A stretch of DNA of 64,000 nucleotides from Bettongia penicillata ogilbyi (GCA_023548195.1 JAJHZJ010000335.1:7015677-7079676); one strand, 5' to 3'; positions 1 through 11,010 are shown, numbered from the stretch's first letter. Notes: a model not told the origin generated them from the letters alone. A program made the numbers and translations.

Positions 1-19
1 ACCCACCTCAGTTGGGGAC

Positions 20-85
20 TGAGTCAGAGTTAATAAATATTTATTAAGCTCCTACTGTGTTCTAGGCAGGAGATGTGAGTTTCCA
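20..85 (-). mobile_element. L2-type LINE 3' end, antisense fragment
   Basis: The stretch reads like the complement of an L2 3' end: an 'aataaatatttattaagc' core followed by a decayed 'tactgtgttctaggca' block. The same signature recurs at 6533, 12388, 48750 and 49410. It is too short to classify further. Confidence 0.5.
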
Positions 86-145
86 GGTTTATTTCATCTC
101 ATAGAATGATGAGGATTGTCTATTGTCCCTCTTTAGGTGATTTGT

Positions 146-1565
146 TCAGTTAAGTTTGGGGGAATATTCCATAAATGGAGAACTCAGAAGATTAGAGATG
201 TAGTCTATAATAGTGTACTGAGTCACTCCCTCAAATCTCAAACGCAAGCTAAGAATTTCATTGTATTCTTCATGTTTTGAAGAACTGATATTCCACACGA
301 GGCTATTTGAAATGCCTTCATTTACCAGATCACTCACATAATCCACTTCTGTCCAAAGTGGGATCCAGAAAAGCCCTAGAAGATATAACACGGATTATCT
401 AGCAATCTCTTTCCTGGAGTTCTTGTGATAGAGGAGGTGCCTGTGTTTTTGGAATTCTCTCTTCACAAAAACAAGTCTTAGAGGAGCACTGGGCAGGAGT
501 CGAGACCACCTGAATCAATGATCTTGGATCATTGGCTTCTGGAGCTGTAAGCCCCCAGAGGCAACCATTGTCTATGTACTTTTGAAACCAATTGCTTAAT
601 GGTGGTTGGACCCCAGTTGTTACTGAACAGATGATGCACAGTTGTAACATTTCCCATTCTCCAAAGTTGTCCATTAGGAGTTGAATGATGCAAGATGGTT
701 TCTCTAATGAGATGGGCAAGGCACAGCAGACTTCCACTATTAAATAGAAATGGTACATTCAAGACTGTACATGCCCAAGTCCTTCTGGTGTTATTTACAT
801 TTATGAACAGGTTTTGACTTAGCTGGAGTCTCAGACATTCAGTTTCCATCCCAATGTTTTGACCTTTCCATTAGCCCAATTGGCCCCACTGCCTGCAAGG
901 ACTTGGCTCTCAAGGAAGGTGATTTTTCCTGGTTTACTGACAGCCCCACTCATTATGAGAAAGATTATACAAAACAATTGGAGTTCAGTGGCCATTAATC
1001 CAGTAGCTGGGGACACCCTGAGGGATGAGGGCCTTAGCAAGTCTTCCTAACAGTCTAAGCTGTAATCTGTATGACTGGTGTGTGAGAAAACTTTGAGGGA
1101 TGGTACAGATAGGATTTTTATTTATGCCAATCCTTGGGTATAGATATCAGTTTAGTTGAGCATTCTGGGGCCTAGAAAGAACTACGCAATTAAAGGCTTT
1201 CTTCTTTGGAGTCAGGGTCAATGGAGGAATTTTGTTGGTGCCTCCCACCTCATACAACTATAGGGCGTGTCAGCACCCATTAGAAGCGTCATGCACTTTC
1301 TGCTGAACAGAATAATGAGGTTGATACCCTTATAAAAGTGGCAAAGATTGGGTCTGAGTCTAATCATTAATATGGGCATGGATGACAATGAGTACATATG
1401 ATTCCATTTAACTAAGGACAATGAAATTACTTCTGCTGAAATGAATTCTTCTTCGTGCTCTGCTTTGGAGGGATCAGTATGGTCCTCCATGGTGCTCAGT
1501 CTGTTTCTGCCCAACTGACTATAGTGAATCACTTCCTCCCTTTGGATATGGGATTGCAGAGCCAA
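146..1565 (-). other. Decayed coding-like stretch, unidentified
   Basis: Five minus-strand open frames of 69 to 119 codons follow one another with small offsets (1565-1218, 1040-831, 849-529, 758-399, 391-146), which is unusual for this stop-rich window. The 1040-831 frame contains a short hydrophobic, signal-peptide-like run (ELQLFCIIFLIMSGAVS), and the 849-529 frame has N-glycosylation-type sites (NNT, NVT) and several cysteines. This could be the wreck of a membrane or retroviral envelope gene, but I see no diagnostic motif. Chance openness is also possible. Confidence 0.25.
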
Positions 1566-2489
1566 TGAAATCCATCACTATGGCAGTTACCATCAACCTT
1601 CCCACAGAACAATGATATTCTCCCTTAAGCCTGTCTCTCCCCTGACTTTACCATTGCACTATCCCTGACTGTATTATGCAATTTGTTGAAAAAAGGATTC
1701 AAGATTGGATCCAACTCCATCATGTTCCCCAGGTTTTCCATCTTTTGTATCATTTACAAGCAACTAATATCTATCACTGAACACTAGAATGAACTTTTAA
1801 AATAATGGCTTCATCAACACATCCTGATTACTGTGGCTGGTTGTATCACCGCCTAGAGTGTGGTGCCTTCGGTAATCAATGCTACCCTAAGAAGAGGAAG
1901 GGCTCTCCAGCTTAGCGATTTGTTGGACCTGATCTTTAGGAAGTCTCTTGATAAAGAGATGTTTTTGACAAAGTCCCAGTTAGTCATTGGCCTAGAATAG
2001 CTGTGATAAAATATTTTGAAAAGCTTAAAATGCTATACGGTATGATTACTAATAAGAATAACAACATTTCTTTGTTTGGCATAGGGGAACTCCCCTTATA
2101 GGAGTAGAGCAGGAAACTTTATAGTCTTAGAGAGCTACCTTTGAGAGGCATTGAGAGGTTGGGGGCTTGTCCAGGAGGGACATAAACCCAAGCCTTCCTT
2201 ACTCAAAGGCTGGATCTCTGTCTGGTACCTGATACTTCCTCTGATGATGACAGTGATAGTCATGACAATGGTGATATTCCATGATATTATTGTCCTCTCA
2301 TCTTAGTAGATGTGGTTAAATAGAAAACAGAAATAGTCCTGGGACAAGTCACTACTGTGCTATTTTTAAAATATTTCCTTTTTTTTTTTTTTGCAGACTC
2401 TCATACAGGTGGACAAATTATCTTGTGCCATTATAGTGATGTGAGCTCATCTTCTGTAGGCTCACTGAAAGCATCTTTGGGACAACGGA
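1566..2489. other. Unassigned sequence, no gene seen
   Basis: AT-rich unique-looking sequence with one short T run (about 2378-2392). No open frame, RNA gene or clear repeat signature is visible. Confidence 0.5.
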
Positions 2490-2770
2490 TGACGAAAATA
2501 CAACAACAAACATGTATATAGTGCTTACCATATGCCAGGCACTATATATATACTAAGCACTTTTGCAATTATTATTTCATTTGAACTTCACAATAGTCCT
2601 GGTAGGTGCTATCATTATCCTTATTTTACAAATGGGGAAAGTGAGGCAAACAGAGCTTAAGTGAACTGCCCACGGTTACACAACTAACATGTTTCTGAGG
2701 CTGAATTTGAATTCAGGTCTTCCTCTCTCCAGGTCTGGTGCTCCATCCATCATGGCGCCACCTAATGGCC
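2490..2770 (-). mobile_element. CORE-SINE (MIR/Ther1 type), nearly complete, antisense
   Basis: In order, the + strand shows the complement of the tail (gtgcttaccatatgccaggc), the central core (aatggggaaagtgaggcaaa), the 'cacggttacacaactaac' block and the tRNA-like head ending in 'ggcgccacctaatgg'. This is the full domain order of a MIR-like CORE-SINE in reverse. Confidence 0.85.
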
Positions 2771-3508
2771 CCATTACTGGTACTTCATTGGCTTCCCAGT
2801 TGACTTATTTTCTTCCCATCAGTCTCTTGCATTCTTTAAATTCTTTTAAGTTCACATAGTTTGGAGATGGTGAATATTTAGTATAGCTACATTTATTTAT
2901 GACATCCTTAATTTTTTTTGTTGATTAAGATTATGTCCAAGGGATCGTGGGCAATAGTTTTGCTCTCTGGATTCATATCCAGTAGAGTTTATTTGTTGAA
3001 TTTTCAAGGATATGTGGGGATCTGTGTTTGAAGTATGGAGATTTGTCATCTGTTTGTTTATTAAGGATAGTGAGTTTCCAGTGAACAGTTCTGCCCTCCC
3101 CATCCCAGATTAAGTCTCTCCAGGAATTTAAGAAATGTTCATGTATTTATTTGCAATTTGAAAAATATGTTGTACAGTTTCTACTGCTTCTTTGCATAAT
3201 TTTCCAAGAGTCATAAATCTGGGCTCCTTAAGGTTAACCTTTCTGTTATTTCTGCTGGTGAAAGTCTTGTTGTGAATTATCAGCACAGATTTCTGTTTTT
3301 CTACCATAATGTATAAGAAGTCAAATGAGGGAAAGAGTCCCCAGATAGAGGAACACTTGCTGATTGCTTGACTGAGAGGCTGGAAGCACCATTCATCCTC
3401 CAGAAGCTATTTGATGTTATAACTTTTCTCCCGAGTGGTCCCAGTAAATGGCTTCTCCTCCCCCCCAGTTAAAGGAAGTTCAGACTTCTGAAAGCTAAGG
3501 GAGCTAGT
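2771..3508. other. Unassigned sequence, no gene seen
   Basis: No convincing open frame or repeat is recognised. The only ORF of note (3103-2897, minus, 68 codons) has no recognisable features. Confidence 0.5.

Positions 3509-3509
<1 letters not shown>

Positions 3510-3551
<42 letters not shown>
3510..3551. repeat. (TG)n microsatellite
   Basis: About 20 uninterrupted TG units, the first of many dinucleotide arrays in the window. Confidence 0.97.
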
Positions 3552-3647
3552 TTGTGCTCATTTGTTTTCAGAGACCATTATAAATGTGCAGGTTTTCTGG
3601 CATGCCCCTAGATCCAATGACTATCTCTGAAGTTTACTCTATCAGGA

Positions 3648-3875
3648 AGTAGCTAGGTGGTATCATGATAAAATGCTGTACTTGGGGTCAGAAAGAACTG
3701 GGGTCTAGTTGTGTTACCTTGGGCAAATCATTTAATTTCTGTCTGCCTTAGTTTCCTAATCTGCAAAAATGGGGATGATAATAATAGCACTTACCTCCCA
3801 GGGTTGTGGTCAGGATAAAATGAAATAATTGTAAAATGCTATTAAAAATATTAAAGTGCCACATAAATGTGATTT
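3648..3875 (+). mobile_element. CORE-SINE (MIR/Ther1 type), sense
   Basis: The head 'agctaggtggtatcatgata' is followed by the core (ttaccttgggcaaatcattt, gccttagtttcctaatctgc, gggatgataataatagc) and a tail with 'aaagtgccacataaatg'. Domain order is complete for the family. Confidence 0.85.
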
Positions 3876-3894
3876 TTAAAAACAATAATAGACA

Positions 3895-4105
3895 TTTATA
3901 TTGGGATTGAGAAAGATGAGTTTAAATCTTTCCTTAATTACTAGGTAGCTGTGTGACCTGGAAAATGTCACTTAGCCTCTCTCAGCCTCAGTTTCCTTAT
4001 CTGTAAAATGTAGATGATAATAGCATCCACCTCACAGTGGTTTTGAGGACCGAGCACTTTGCCACACAAATGCTTATTAGCTATCACCATCATTATTAGC
4101 TCATG
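3895..4105 (+). mobile_element. CORE-SINE (MIR/Ther1 type), sense
   Basis: A second sense copy directly behind the first. It has 'agctgtgtgacctggaaaat', 'ctcagtttccttatctgtaa' and a 'gatgataatagcatccacct' core; the tail ends in 'atgcttattagctatcacc'. Confidence 0.85.
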
Positions 4106-4368
4106 CTCTTTCCTTGGGTTGTTAACCCTTCCTCACTAATCCTCCCAATCCTTGACCTATCTGAGTGCACGCTGGCTGGGCTTCCCAGGCCTCTAGCCTT
4201 AACTGAACCATAGACTGCCTCTTTCTCTTCCCAGACTCCTGTAGAAATGTTTTATGTTTCTCAGTACAATTACTGTCAGCATCTGAAGGTGCATGGCTAC
4301 TCAATTCTTTCCCAGTTGATGCTCTTTCACATCGCTGTGCAGTGTCCTTCCCCCTCTCAGAGAGCCAT

Positions 4369-4371
<3 letters not shown>

Positions 4372-4423
<52 letters not shown>

Positions 4424-4425
4424 AC
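4372..4425. repeat. (CA)n microsatellite
   Basis: About 24 CA units ending in interrupted 'catacacacgtacata'. The plus-strand open frame across it (4247-4471) is a low-complexity artefact of HTHTHT translation. Confidence 0.97.
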
Positions 4426-4639
4426 GTACATAAAGAAGAAAAATCCGGCCAAAGCATCCAACCTACTATAAAAGTCTGAAAAGTCCTGCAGTGTCCTATA
4501 CTGATGCACCCCTTACCTTTGCAAAGGGCTGGGGGTGGCACAGTCTTCTCCTGTCTTCTGCCACATTGACTGTTGTTGTTCCTTCTATTTGCATTGCTGA
4601 CATGGTCATTATCTGTATTGTTTTCTTGACTCTGCTTCC

Positions 4640-4905
4640 TTAATTCTGCTCAGTTGCCTCTTTTCATTTCTTCAGAACTTCACCTAAATGTCCTATCAGC
4701 ATCTCAAACTCATTTTTTTCAAAATGGGGCTCATTTTAAATAAAAATAACCCATTTCTTTGGAGAGCACCACTGTTCTTCCATTTACCCAGATTCAAATT
4801 TAAGAGTGATTCTCAGCTCTTCTTTCTCCTTTACCCCTGTATGCAGTCACAGCACAGAGCCTGGACCATGGTGGCCACTTCATAAATGCTTCTTGGACTG
4901 GATTA
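4640..4905 (+). mobile_element. Probable L2 3' end, sense
   Basis: Pyrimidine-rich sequence ending in a degenerate L2-like terminus (agcacagagcctggaccatg, then cttcataaatgcttcttgga). Only the terminal ~70 bases are convincing. Confidence 0.4.
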
Positions 4906-4916
4906 ACGCTACCAGT

Positions 4917-5925
4917 TAGATCTATGGATAGAAGAAAAGCTCATCAAGCTAGAAGTACAAGGCCATGAAAGATTAAGTGATAATTTTAATTCCACAAAGT
5001 TTAAAAGTTTTTGCACAAACAGATCCAATAAAGCTAAAAGCGAAAGAGAAGAAAAAATTCCTTAGGGAAAAAAATCATTGTAGCAAGTTTTTCTGATAAA
5101 AGTCTCATTTCCAAGGTATGCAAAGAATGGATTCAAATTGATAAGGATAAAAGCTGGTCCCCAGTTAATAAATGGGCAAACTCCCAAGCTATCTGTAGGT
5201 ATTTAAAAATACTCCATATCACTAATAATCAAATTAAAATAATTCTGAGGTTCCATCTCACATCCATCAGGTTGCGAAGATGACCAGAAAAGAAAAGAAA
5301 ATAACAAATACTAAAGGGACTGTGGGGAAAAAAATGGCATGTTAATGCACTCTTGGTGAAGCTATGAATAGGTTCAACCATTCTGGAAAGCAATTTTGGA
5401 ACTATACACAAAAACATACTGAATAATGCATTGCTTGGCTTATACCCCAAAGAGATCAAAGAAGGGGGAAAAAGTCTTCTATGTGTAAAAAACACTTAGA
5501 GCAGCTCTTTTTATGATGGCACAACTGTTCACTGAGGGACTGTCCATCAATTGGGAAATACTGAAAAAGTTATAGTATAGTATAAGAATGTAATGGGACA
5601 GCTAGGTGGCAAAGTAGGAAAGGCACTGGGCTTGAAATCAGGAAAACTCGTCTTCATGAATTCAAATCTGGCCTTAGATATTGACTAGCTGTGTGACCTT
5701 GGATGAGTCACTTAACCCTGTTTGCCTCAGTTCCTCATCTGTAAAATGGGCTGGAAAAGAAAATTACAAGTCACTCTAGTATCCTTGCCAAGAAAACCCC
5801 AAAAGGGGTCATGAAGAGTTGGTGTGACACAACTGAAATGACTCAGCAACAAATATGATTGTAATGGAAATCTATAGCGTTGTAAGAAGTAACATAAACT
5901 GTAAAAAGGTTTTCAACAAAGATTA
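4917..5925 (+). mobile_element. L1 3' region (ORF2 C-terminus), split by a SINE
   Basis: The order of landmarks matches L1 ORF2 C-terminal coding and the sequence after it: the 'aaaagtttttgcacaaacag' block, 'agtctcatttccaaggtatg', 'ggttccatctcacatccatc', 'cactcttggtgaagctatga' and 'cttataccccaaagagatca'. The reading frame is broken many times. A SINE interrupts it at 5597-5856, after which L1 sequence resumes. The 3' end is incomplete. Confidence 0.8.
5597..5856 (+). mobile_element. tRNA/RTE-type marsupial SINE, full length, inserted in L1
   Basis: Full domain order is visible: tRNA-like head (gacagctaggtggc), B-box-like 'attcaaatc', 'agctgtgtgaccttggatga', 'gtttgcctcag', and the tail 'gaaatgactcagcaacaaa'. 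It is flanked by near-identical 11-bp duplications, gaatgtaatgg (5586-5596) and gattgtaatgg (5857-5867), and sits inside L1 sequence, so it is younger than that L1. Confidence 0.92.
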
Positions 5926-6532
5926 AAAGAAAAAGGGAAGGACCTCCTTATCTTGGAGTTTGTAACCTCTGTATCTCTTCCCCACCCCCAATCCACTGAG
6001 GGCTCTATTTGGGAGACACCAGGGGCATCTTTCTAACCAGAATATCTGGGCTGATTGGGTTTGGGTGCTTCTTATTGTTCCACAGCCTCCCTTAATGGTG
6101 GTTAGTAAATTCTGAGTTCTTCTCATCCCTGTGAAGCAGGTCTTTGCTGATATGAAAAGCTAAGTCCTCTGCTTCCTCCCTTGGTTCATTCCTTTCCAGT
6201 TCAGCCCCAGCCCTCCTCCCTCCCTCTACTTTTCTGTGTCTCCCTTAATAGCTTGAAGGAGTCTCGCTCTCCTGTTGAGTAATTTGGCTTTAGATCTATT
6301 CCTCTCATACTCTTGACTTTTTGTGGCACTCACTGAGCCTGGCTTTCTCCCTAGGTCATCTCAGTTCTGGTCACCCTCTACAGGACTGGTTGCTCCTCTC
6401 CAGTCCTCTGACATACAGAAAGCTGGCTTATTCCTTGCTCCCCATTTCTAGACCTTACCTCTGCCAACATCACTCAGGAACCATCTCTCTTTTTGTGAAG
6501 CTTACTCTCTGTCTAAATCCATGTTGTTGTCA
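5926..6532. other. Unassigned sequence, no gene seen
   Basis: Pyrimidine-rich unique-looking sequence (6170-6530). Plus-strand frame 6321-6536 (71 codons) has no recognisable features. It may be an old L2 3' UTR, but I cannot align it. Confidence 0.4.
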
Positions 6533-7235
6533 TTAATTCAACATACAATAAACTCTTACTATGTTCCGGGCCCCATTCTAAATGCTAGGGATGCAAAGAA
6601 AGGCAAAAACACTAGCCCTGCCATCAAGAGATTCACATCCTAATGGGAGGAGACAACGTTCAAACAGCTTTGTACATGCAAAGCATAGACAGGGTGGGTG
6701 AAAGGTAATGTCAGAGAGAAGACATAAAGGGGGGTGGCAGGTGGAGATCAGACTGGAAAAGACCTCTGAAAGAAGGGAGAATTGGAACTTAGTCTTGAAA
6801 GGGAATCCAGAAGCTGGAGATGAGGAAGGACAATATTTCAGCCAATTAGAAGGAAGAACTGACAGATAAGTGTTGTGTAGAGAGATCAGTGTTGCTAAAC
6901 CGCAGAATGTGTAGAGGGAAATAAAGAATAAGAAAATTGGGAAAATAGGAAAAGTCCATGTTGGAAAGGATTTTCAAAGCCAAACAGAAGATTTTATATC
7001 CATAATCCTGGACTTAATAGGGAGTCATTAGAGTTTGCTGAGTAGAAGGGTAATGTGGTTAGATCTGTGTTTTGGGAAAATCACACTATCATCTGAATGG
7101 AGAATGGATTGGATTTCATCCAATTCCATTTAATAAGCATTAACACAGGTCCTGCTGTATGCCAGGCACCATATTAGTTGACGGGGTTAAAGAGACAAAA
7201 AGGAAGTAGTTCTTGTCTTTGAGGAATTTGAATCT
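6533..7235 (-). mobile_element. L2-type LINE 3' end, antisense, with a second L2 end behind it
   Basis: The + strand runs from the complement of the L2 terminus (caataaactcttactatgtt, gatgcaaagaaaggcaaaaa, taatgggaggagacaac) into the complement of the 3' UTR (ggagtcattagagtttgctg, gggtaatgtggttagatctg). From about 7118 a second L2 end starts again (tttaataagcattaacacag, gtatgccaggcacc), so two copies lie head to tail. Confidence 0.75.
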
Positions 7236-7379
7236 GCCGCTGGGAAATAACCTGTAACCAGATATAGATCTCTCCTGGTCATTCTCGCTCTTTCCAGATG
7301 AATTTACTTCTTGTCTCCCCGTTGTCGGCTCCATTCCAGTTCTGATCATTATCCTGACAGACCTTGCTCACCAAGCTGA

Positions 7380-7625
7380 TGACCTTCACATATCTGGTGC
7401 TTCTAGTTCTTCGGTCTTCCTAATACCTGTGCCCATTTCGTCTGCTCTTCCCCAACCACCTCCTGTCCCCAGGGTTTGAAATCCTTGCTTTTCCTTTGGA
7501 CTTCCTTCTCCATCACCAACCCGCCCAATCAGGGGCCAGGTCCTGGCGATTCTGCCTCCGTCACACATCTCTCCTTCATCTCCTTGTCTTCACTTACACT
7601 CTTATCCTTCTAGTTTAGCCAAACA
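7380..7625 (+). mobile_element. L2-type LINE ORF2 end / 3' UTR, sense
   Basis: The block 'cttctccatcaccaacccgc' followed by 'gccaggtcctggcgattctg' and 'cttacactcttatccttcta' matches the L2 region that precedes 'ctgcaatagcctcc' in intact copies. A diverged copy of the same ~120 bases occurs at 8655-8775. Confidence 0.7.
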
Positions 7626-7889
7626 GGGGGAGAGTTTCCTCTCCTACTTCTAAGATAGTGGACTGAATTTCCCTTCTCTGTTCATAATCTCCTTTCCTTC
7701 TACCTCCGTCACTGCCTCGAACTTCATAAATGTGTCCTCCATCCTTACCTTCACCTCTGGTCCCAAACCTTTCACTTCTGCTCTGGCTTCATTCTCCCTT
7801 CTCAGTTTTAACCCTGTATGGATAGCAAGGTAGACAGAAGACAGGTGATCCCTTGCTTCCTTGTCCTTCTTTTGTATGACCCCATTAGT

Positions 7890-8370
7890 ACCCAAACTTC
7901 GGCCAGTTCCTCCATTTGTCCTTCAGTTTATCAATATCCTTGCTGAAATACAGTGCCTGAAATTAAGGACAGGACTCCATGTGTGACACAGACAAGGCTG
8001 GACACATCAAGGCTAATCTCAAGTCCCGAACCTTATACTTCTCTTAGTACAGTGTAATATAACACTGTTGACTCATATTGACCCTGCAGTCTTTGAAAAC
8101 ACACAAATTTTTCCAGAGAAGTTTCTGTCTAGCCATGCCAACCCTGTCTTGAATCTGTGAAATTGATTTTTTATTTTCTTCTTTATTTTACACAATAGTT
8201 TTTAATTTTTTCCAATTATATGCAAAGAGAGAAACTGATTTTTTTGAATCTAAGTATAAGACAACATTTTTCCTTTAGGTAAAGTCCTCCTTCGTGTCTC
8301 TGCCAATTTGAGAAGCATGGCACCTATGACTTCATCCAAGTCATTGATAAAAGTGTTCTTGCAAAACCTT
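7890..8370 (-). mobile_element. L3/CR1-type LINE, antisense
   Basis: Landmarks in antisense order: 'tcagtttatcaatatccttg', 'cactgttgactcatattgac', 'gtctagccatgccaaccctg', 'tttgaatctaagtataagac' and 'gacttcatccaagtcattga'. All belong to the L3/CR1 reverse-transcriptase region read backwards. The copy is interrupted at 8173-8230 by a tiny L1 insertion. Confidence 0.85.
8173..8230 (-). mobile_element. 58-bp 5'-truncated L1 3' end inside CR1/L3
   Basis: An AT-rich block ending 'tttttccaattatatgcaaa' (antisense L1 3' UTR) separates two halves of a CR1/L3 copy. It is flanked by gaaattgatttttt (8159-8172) and gaaactgattttttt (8231-8245), a one-mismatch target duplication that marks it as an insertion. 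Confidence 0.7.
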
Positions 8371-8559
8371 CACTTTCTCCCTATACCTTTTCCCTTTGGG
8401 ATCTCATTGGCTCCCAGAGATCCAAGAATAATCCTTGTGCAGATGTCTCCCAGATATAGAAAGCTAGCTAATCTCTCTCTCCTGAGCTGCAGTCCTCTAA
8501 AGGAGATGTACCTTCCATACCTCATTTGCAAATATGTCCAAAATTGAACCAATCTTCTT

Positions 8560-9110
8560 CTATCTAAAACCATCTTTCCTTCCAAGTCTCCCATTTCCAT
8601 TGCCTCTCACAGTCTTTTCCTATCCTCAGGACATGACATTCTTGATTTACCTTCTGACTCTTCCTTTTCCATCATCAACTCATCCAATCAGTGATCAGGT
8701 CCTGGGAATTCTACCTCCACCACAGATCTTTCCTTCATCTTGTCTTCACTCACACTATTATCCCTCTGGTTTAGACTTTCCTGGACTATTTAGAAGCCTT
8801 TAAATTGCTCTCCCTGCTTTCAATCTCTCTCCTTTCCAATCTTGCCTCATCCTTTAAACATCACCTATCACTATAATATTCCTTAATGAGGTATAGATCT
8901 GACCATTCCACTGCCCTTTTCAAAAGGTTTCTATATCTCCCTATTGTTTGTGGGGCCATAGCATTAAATATAAGCTATTTAAGATGCCATTTCACAATCT
9001 ACCTCTATTTTCCCTTTCTAGATTTATTTCACATAAATCTTCCCCACCTTATCTTCTTTTATGCTTTCTATGTCTCATCCAGATTAGACCATTAGTTTTT
9101 CCTCAGTCTT
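8560..9110 (+). mobile_element. L2-type LINE ORF2 end / 3' UTR, sense
   Basis: Contains 'cttttccatcatcaactcat', 'gatcaggtcctgggaattct', then 'tagatctgaccattccactg' and 'caatctacctctattttccc', in the order expected for the last part of L2 ORF2. Internal frames (8534-8803, 8886-9095) are remnants or chance. Confidence 0.75.
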
Positions 9111-9165
9111 GACAGGCCATCTCTAGTGTCCACACATTCATACAATTCCTTACCAGTCCACTCCA

Positions 9166-9190
9166 CACACACACACACACACACACACAA
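9166..9190. repeat. (CA)n microsatellite
   Basis: About 12 CA units. Confidence 0.95.
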
Positions 9191-9555
9191 TTTTAATATT
9201 AATCTTAAGCAGATGACTCCTCTTCATTCTTATTCCGTCATCCAGTAGCTCCTTGCTACTGTCCCCTCCTCTCCACTCCCTTCCTCCATACTTCTGGCCT
9301 GCTGCTCTGGGGAGAAAGGGTGAAATGATCAAACATAATAAATAACACAATAAAATGGTAATTTGCGGTTTACCAAGCACTTTATGCACAATACTCAGTA
9401 TGACCACCAGATGGCAGAGTAGCGCCAGGTCTGGGCTGCAGGGCATACCAGGCTTATTAATTCCATGAGAGATTTCTACAGGACCAGGATTTAAAGCAAC
9501 TTTCTACCGTTCCTTCACAAGACTACATGGGAGAGTAGGTTGTTTAATGGGAGAT
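9191..9555. other. Unassigned sequence, no gene seen
   Basis: Mixed unique sequence. 9350-9400 contains a faint CORE-SINE-like 'ttaccaagcactttatgcac' on the antisense, too decayed to call separately. Confidence 0.4.
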
Positions 9556-9559
9556 TTAA

Positions 9560-9780
9560 CAGTGTGCTATAATGGAATGAGCACAAGATTTGGATTCAAA
9601 GGAAGTAGGTTCAAATCCCACCTTTGATGCTAATGAGCTATCATTTACCTCAAATTTCCTGAGCCTCAGTTTCCTCAAATGCAAAATGAAGGGGCTGGAT
9701 TACCTGGACTCTGAGTTCCTTTCAGCTCTTCATCAAAGGTCCCTAAATGCAGTCTCTCTTTTGCCCATTAGGAGATGATA
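9560..9780 (+). mobile_element. CORE-SINE, sense, 'ttccagctct'-tail type
   Basis: B-box-like 'ggttcaaatccc', 'gagcctcagtttcctcaaat', then the tail 'ggggctggattacctggact' and 'gagttcctttcagctctt'. This tail variant (ending in a 'cccttccagctctgacattc' motif) recurs through the window and resembles the unit of two minisatellites. Confidence 0.8.
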
Positions 9781-10084
9781 GGACTGGGAAAATATGAGTT
9801 CTAGCCTTTGATTTGGCTGTGTGGTCTGAGGCAAACTATTCTACTATGATCCATTTGAGCATCTAATTCTCTGCCATTAATAAGGATAAGCGCTGTCCAT
9901 CCCTCCTGTACTGAGGGTGATATGTAAGCACAGCCGGGACAGACCTATGAACTCTTTGGAGGAAAAAGGTCTGGGAAATTTAGGTCTGGTCATTATTATG
10001 GATGATTTTGGAAACAAGGAGAGTCTTTCTGAGGTCTCTGATTTGGATAGACCTCAATAAAGGCAAGAGTGGGAAAATGGGTCA

Positions 10085-10285
10085 TATGTGCTAGTGGTAA
10101 GTAATTGATGTCCTGACTCTTCCACTTCCACTTCAGTAACCTTGGGCAAGTCACTCATGTTCTTTGGGTCTCAGTTTCCTTATCTGTCCAATGGAGGGAC
10201 ACTGCCTCACGCAGAGAAAAGATGAGATAAGACATGTGAAAGTGCTTTGGAAAAAAATGCCATTGCACAACTAGTCAAAGTTAAC
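10085..10285 (+). mobile_element. CORE-SINE (MIR type), sense
   Basis: 'aaccttgggcaagtcactca', 'ggtctcagtttccttatctg' and the tail 'gacatgtgaaagtgctttgg' define a degenerate sense copy. Confidence 0.75.
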
Positions 10286-10551
10286 CGTCCCTGTGACTCC
10301 ACTCTCTAGACCCTGACTTTACTGTCCTAGACGGCTCTTGGCAGCAGCTCTGGATCGGGGTTCCTATGAATTCTTCTGAGCAATTTTCCTTCCAGCTATT
10401 TGCCACTTTTCTTTCTCACCTCTCTTTGGCAAGGATGCCCCCTCTTGATCTTCAAGGAATAATTTGACTTGATGTGCAATAGAGTCTGGCTGGGGACTGG
10501 GATAGGAAGATCCACATGGAGCAAGGGTAAGTAAATGAGACCAGAGGCTTA

Positions 10552-10690
10552 TACAATTACAGACTCACTGAATGTTAGAGCTGGAAAGGATCTTAGAACA
10601 TAGAAAAGACAGTGACAACTGGTCCTAGAACATATAATGGCACAGTTGGAATGGATCTTTAAAGATCATCTTTCCTGTTCTAGTAACTGG
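10552..10690 (-). mobile_element. CORE-SINE tail fragments, antisense
   Basis: 'gaatgttagagctggaaagg' followed by 'gatcttagaac' and a second decayed 'ttggaatggatctttaaaga' block look like two antisense tails joined. Confidence 0.6.
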
Positions 10691-10771
10691 ATAGAATAAA
10701 ATCTCCTTAAGAGCTGGGACTGTTCTGTTTTTGTCTCAGTAGCCTCAGTACTGAGTACAGTCTCTAGCACA

Positions 10772-11008
10772 CAGTGTTGTTGGTCAGTTACGTCCAACAC
10801 TTTGTGACTCCACAGACTGTCCACGGGGCTTTCTTGACAAAGATACTGGAGTGGTTTGCCATTTCCTCCTCTGCTGGGTTAAGACAAATGGAAGTTAAGT
10901 GACTTGCCCAGGGTCACATAGCTAATAAGTGTTTCAGGCTAGATTTGAACTCATGTCTTCCTGATTCAAGGCCAGTGATCTAACCATTGAGCCATCTAGC
11001 TGTTTCCT
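10772..11008 (-). mobile_element. tRNA/RTE-type SINE, antisense, full length
   Basis: Reverse of the 5597 element: 'gtgactccacagactgtcca', 'actggagtggtttgccattt', 'cccagggtcacatagctaat' and the tRNA head complement 'gagccatctagctgt'. Confidence 0.9.
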
Positions 11009-11010
11009 AG

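Noticed and set aside
1..22. First bases resemble part of the solo LTR near 40406
   Set aside because: Thirteen identical bases (acccacctcagtt) at a window edge, followed by L2 sequence, are not enough to call an LTR.
5597..5856. tRNA gene, because of the tRNA-like head
   Set aside because: The head has only promoter-box similarity. No cloverleaf is evident and the full SINE body follows.
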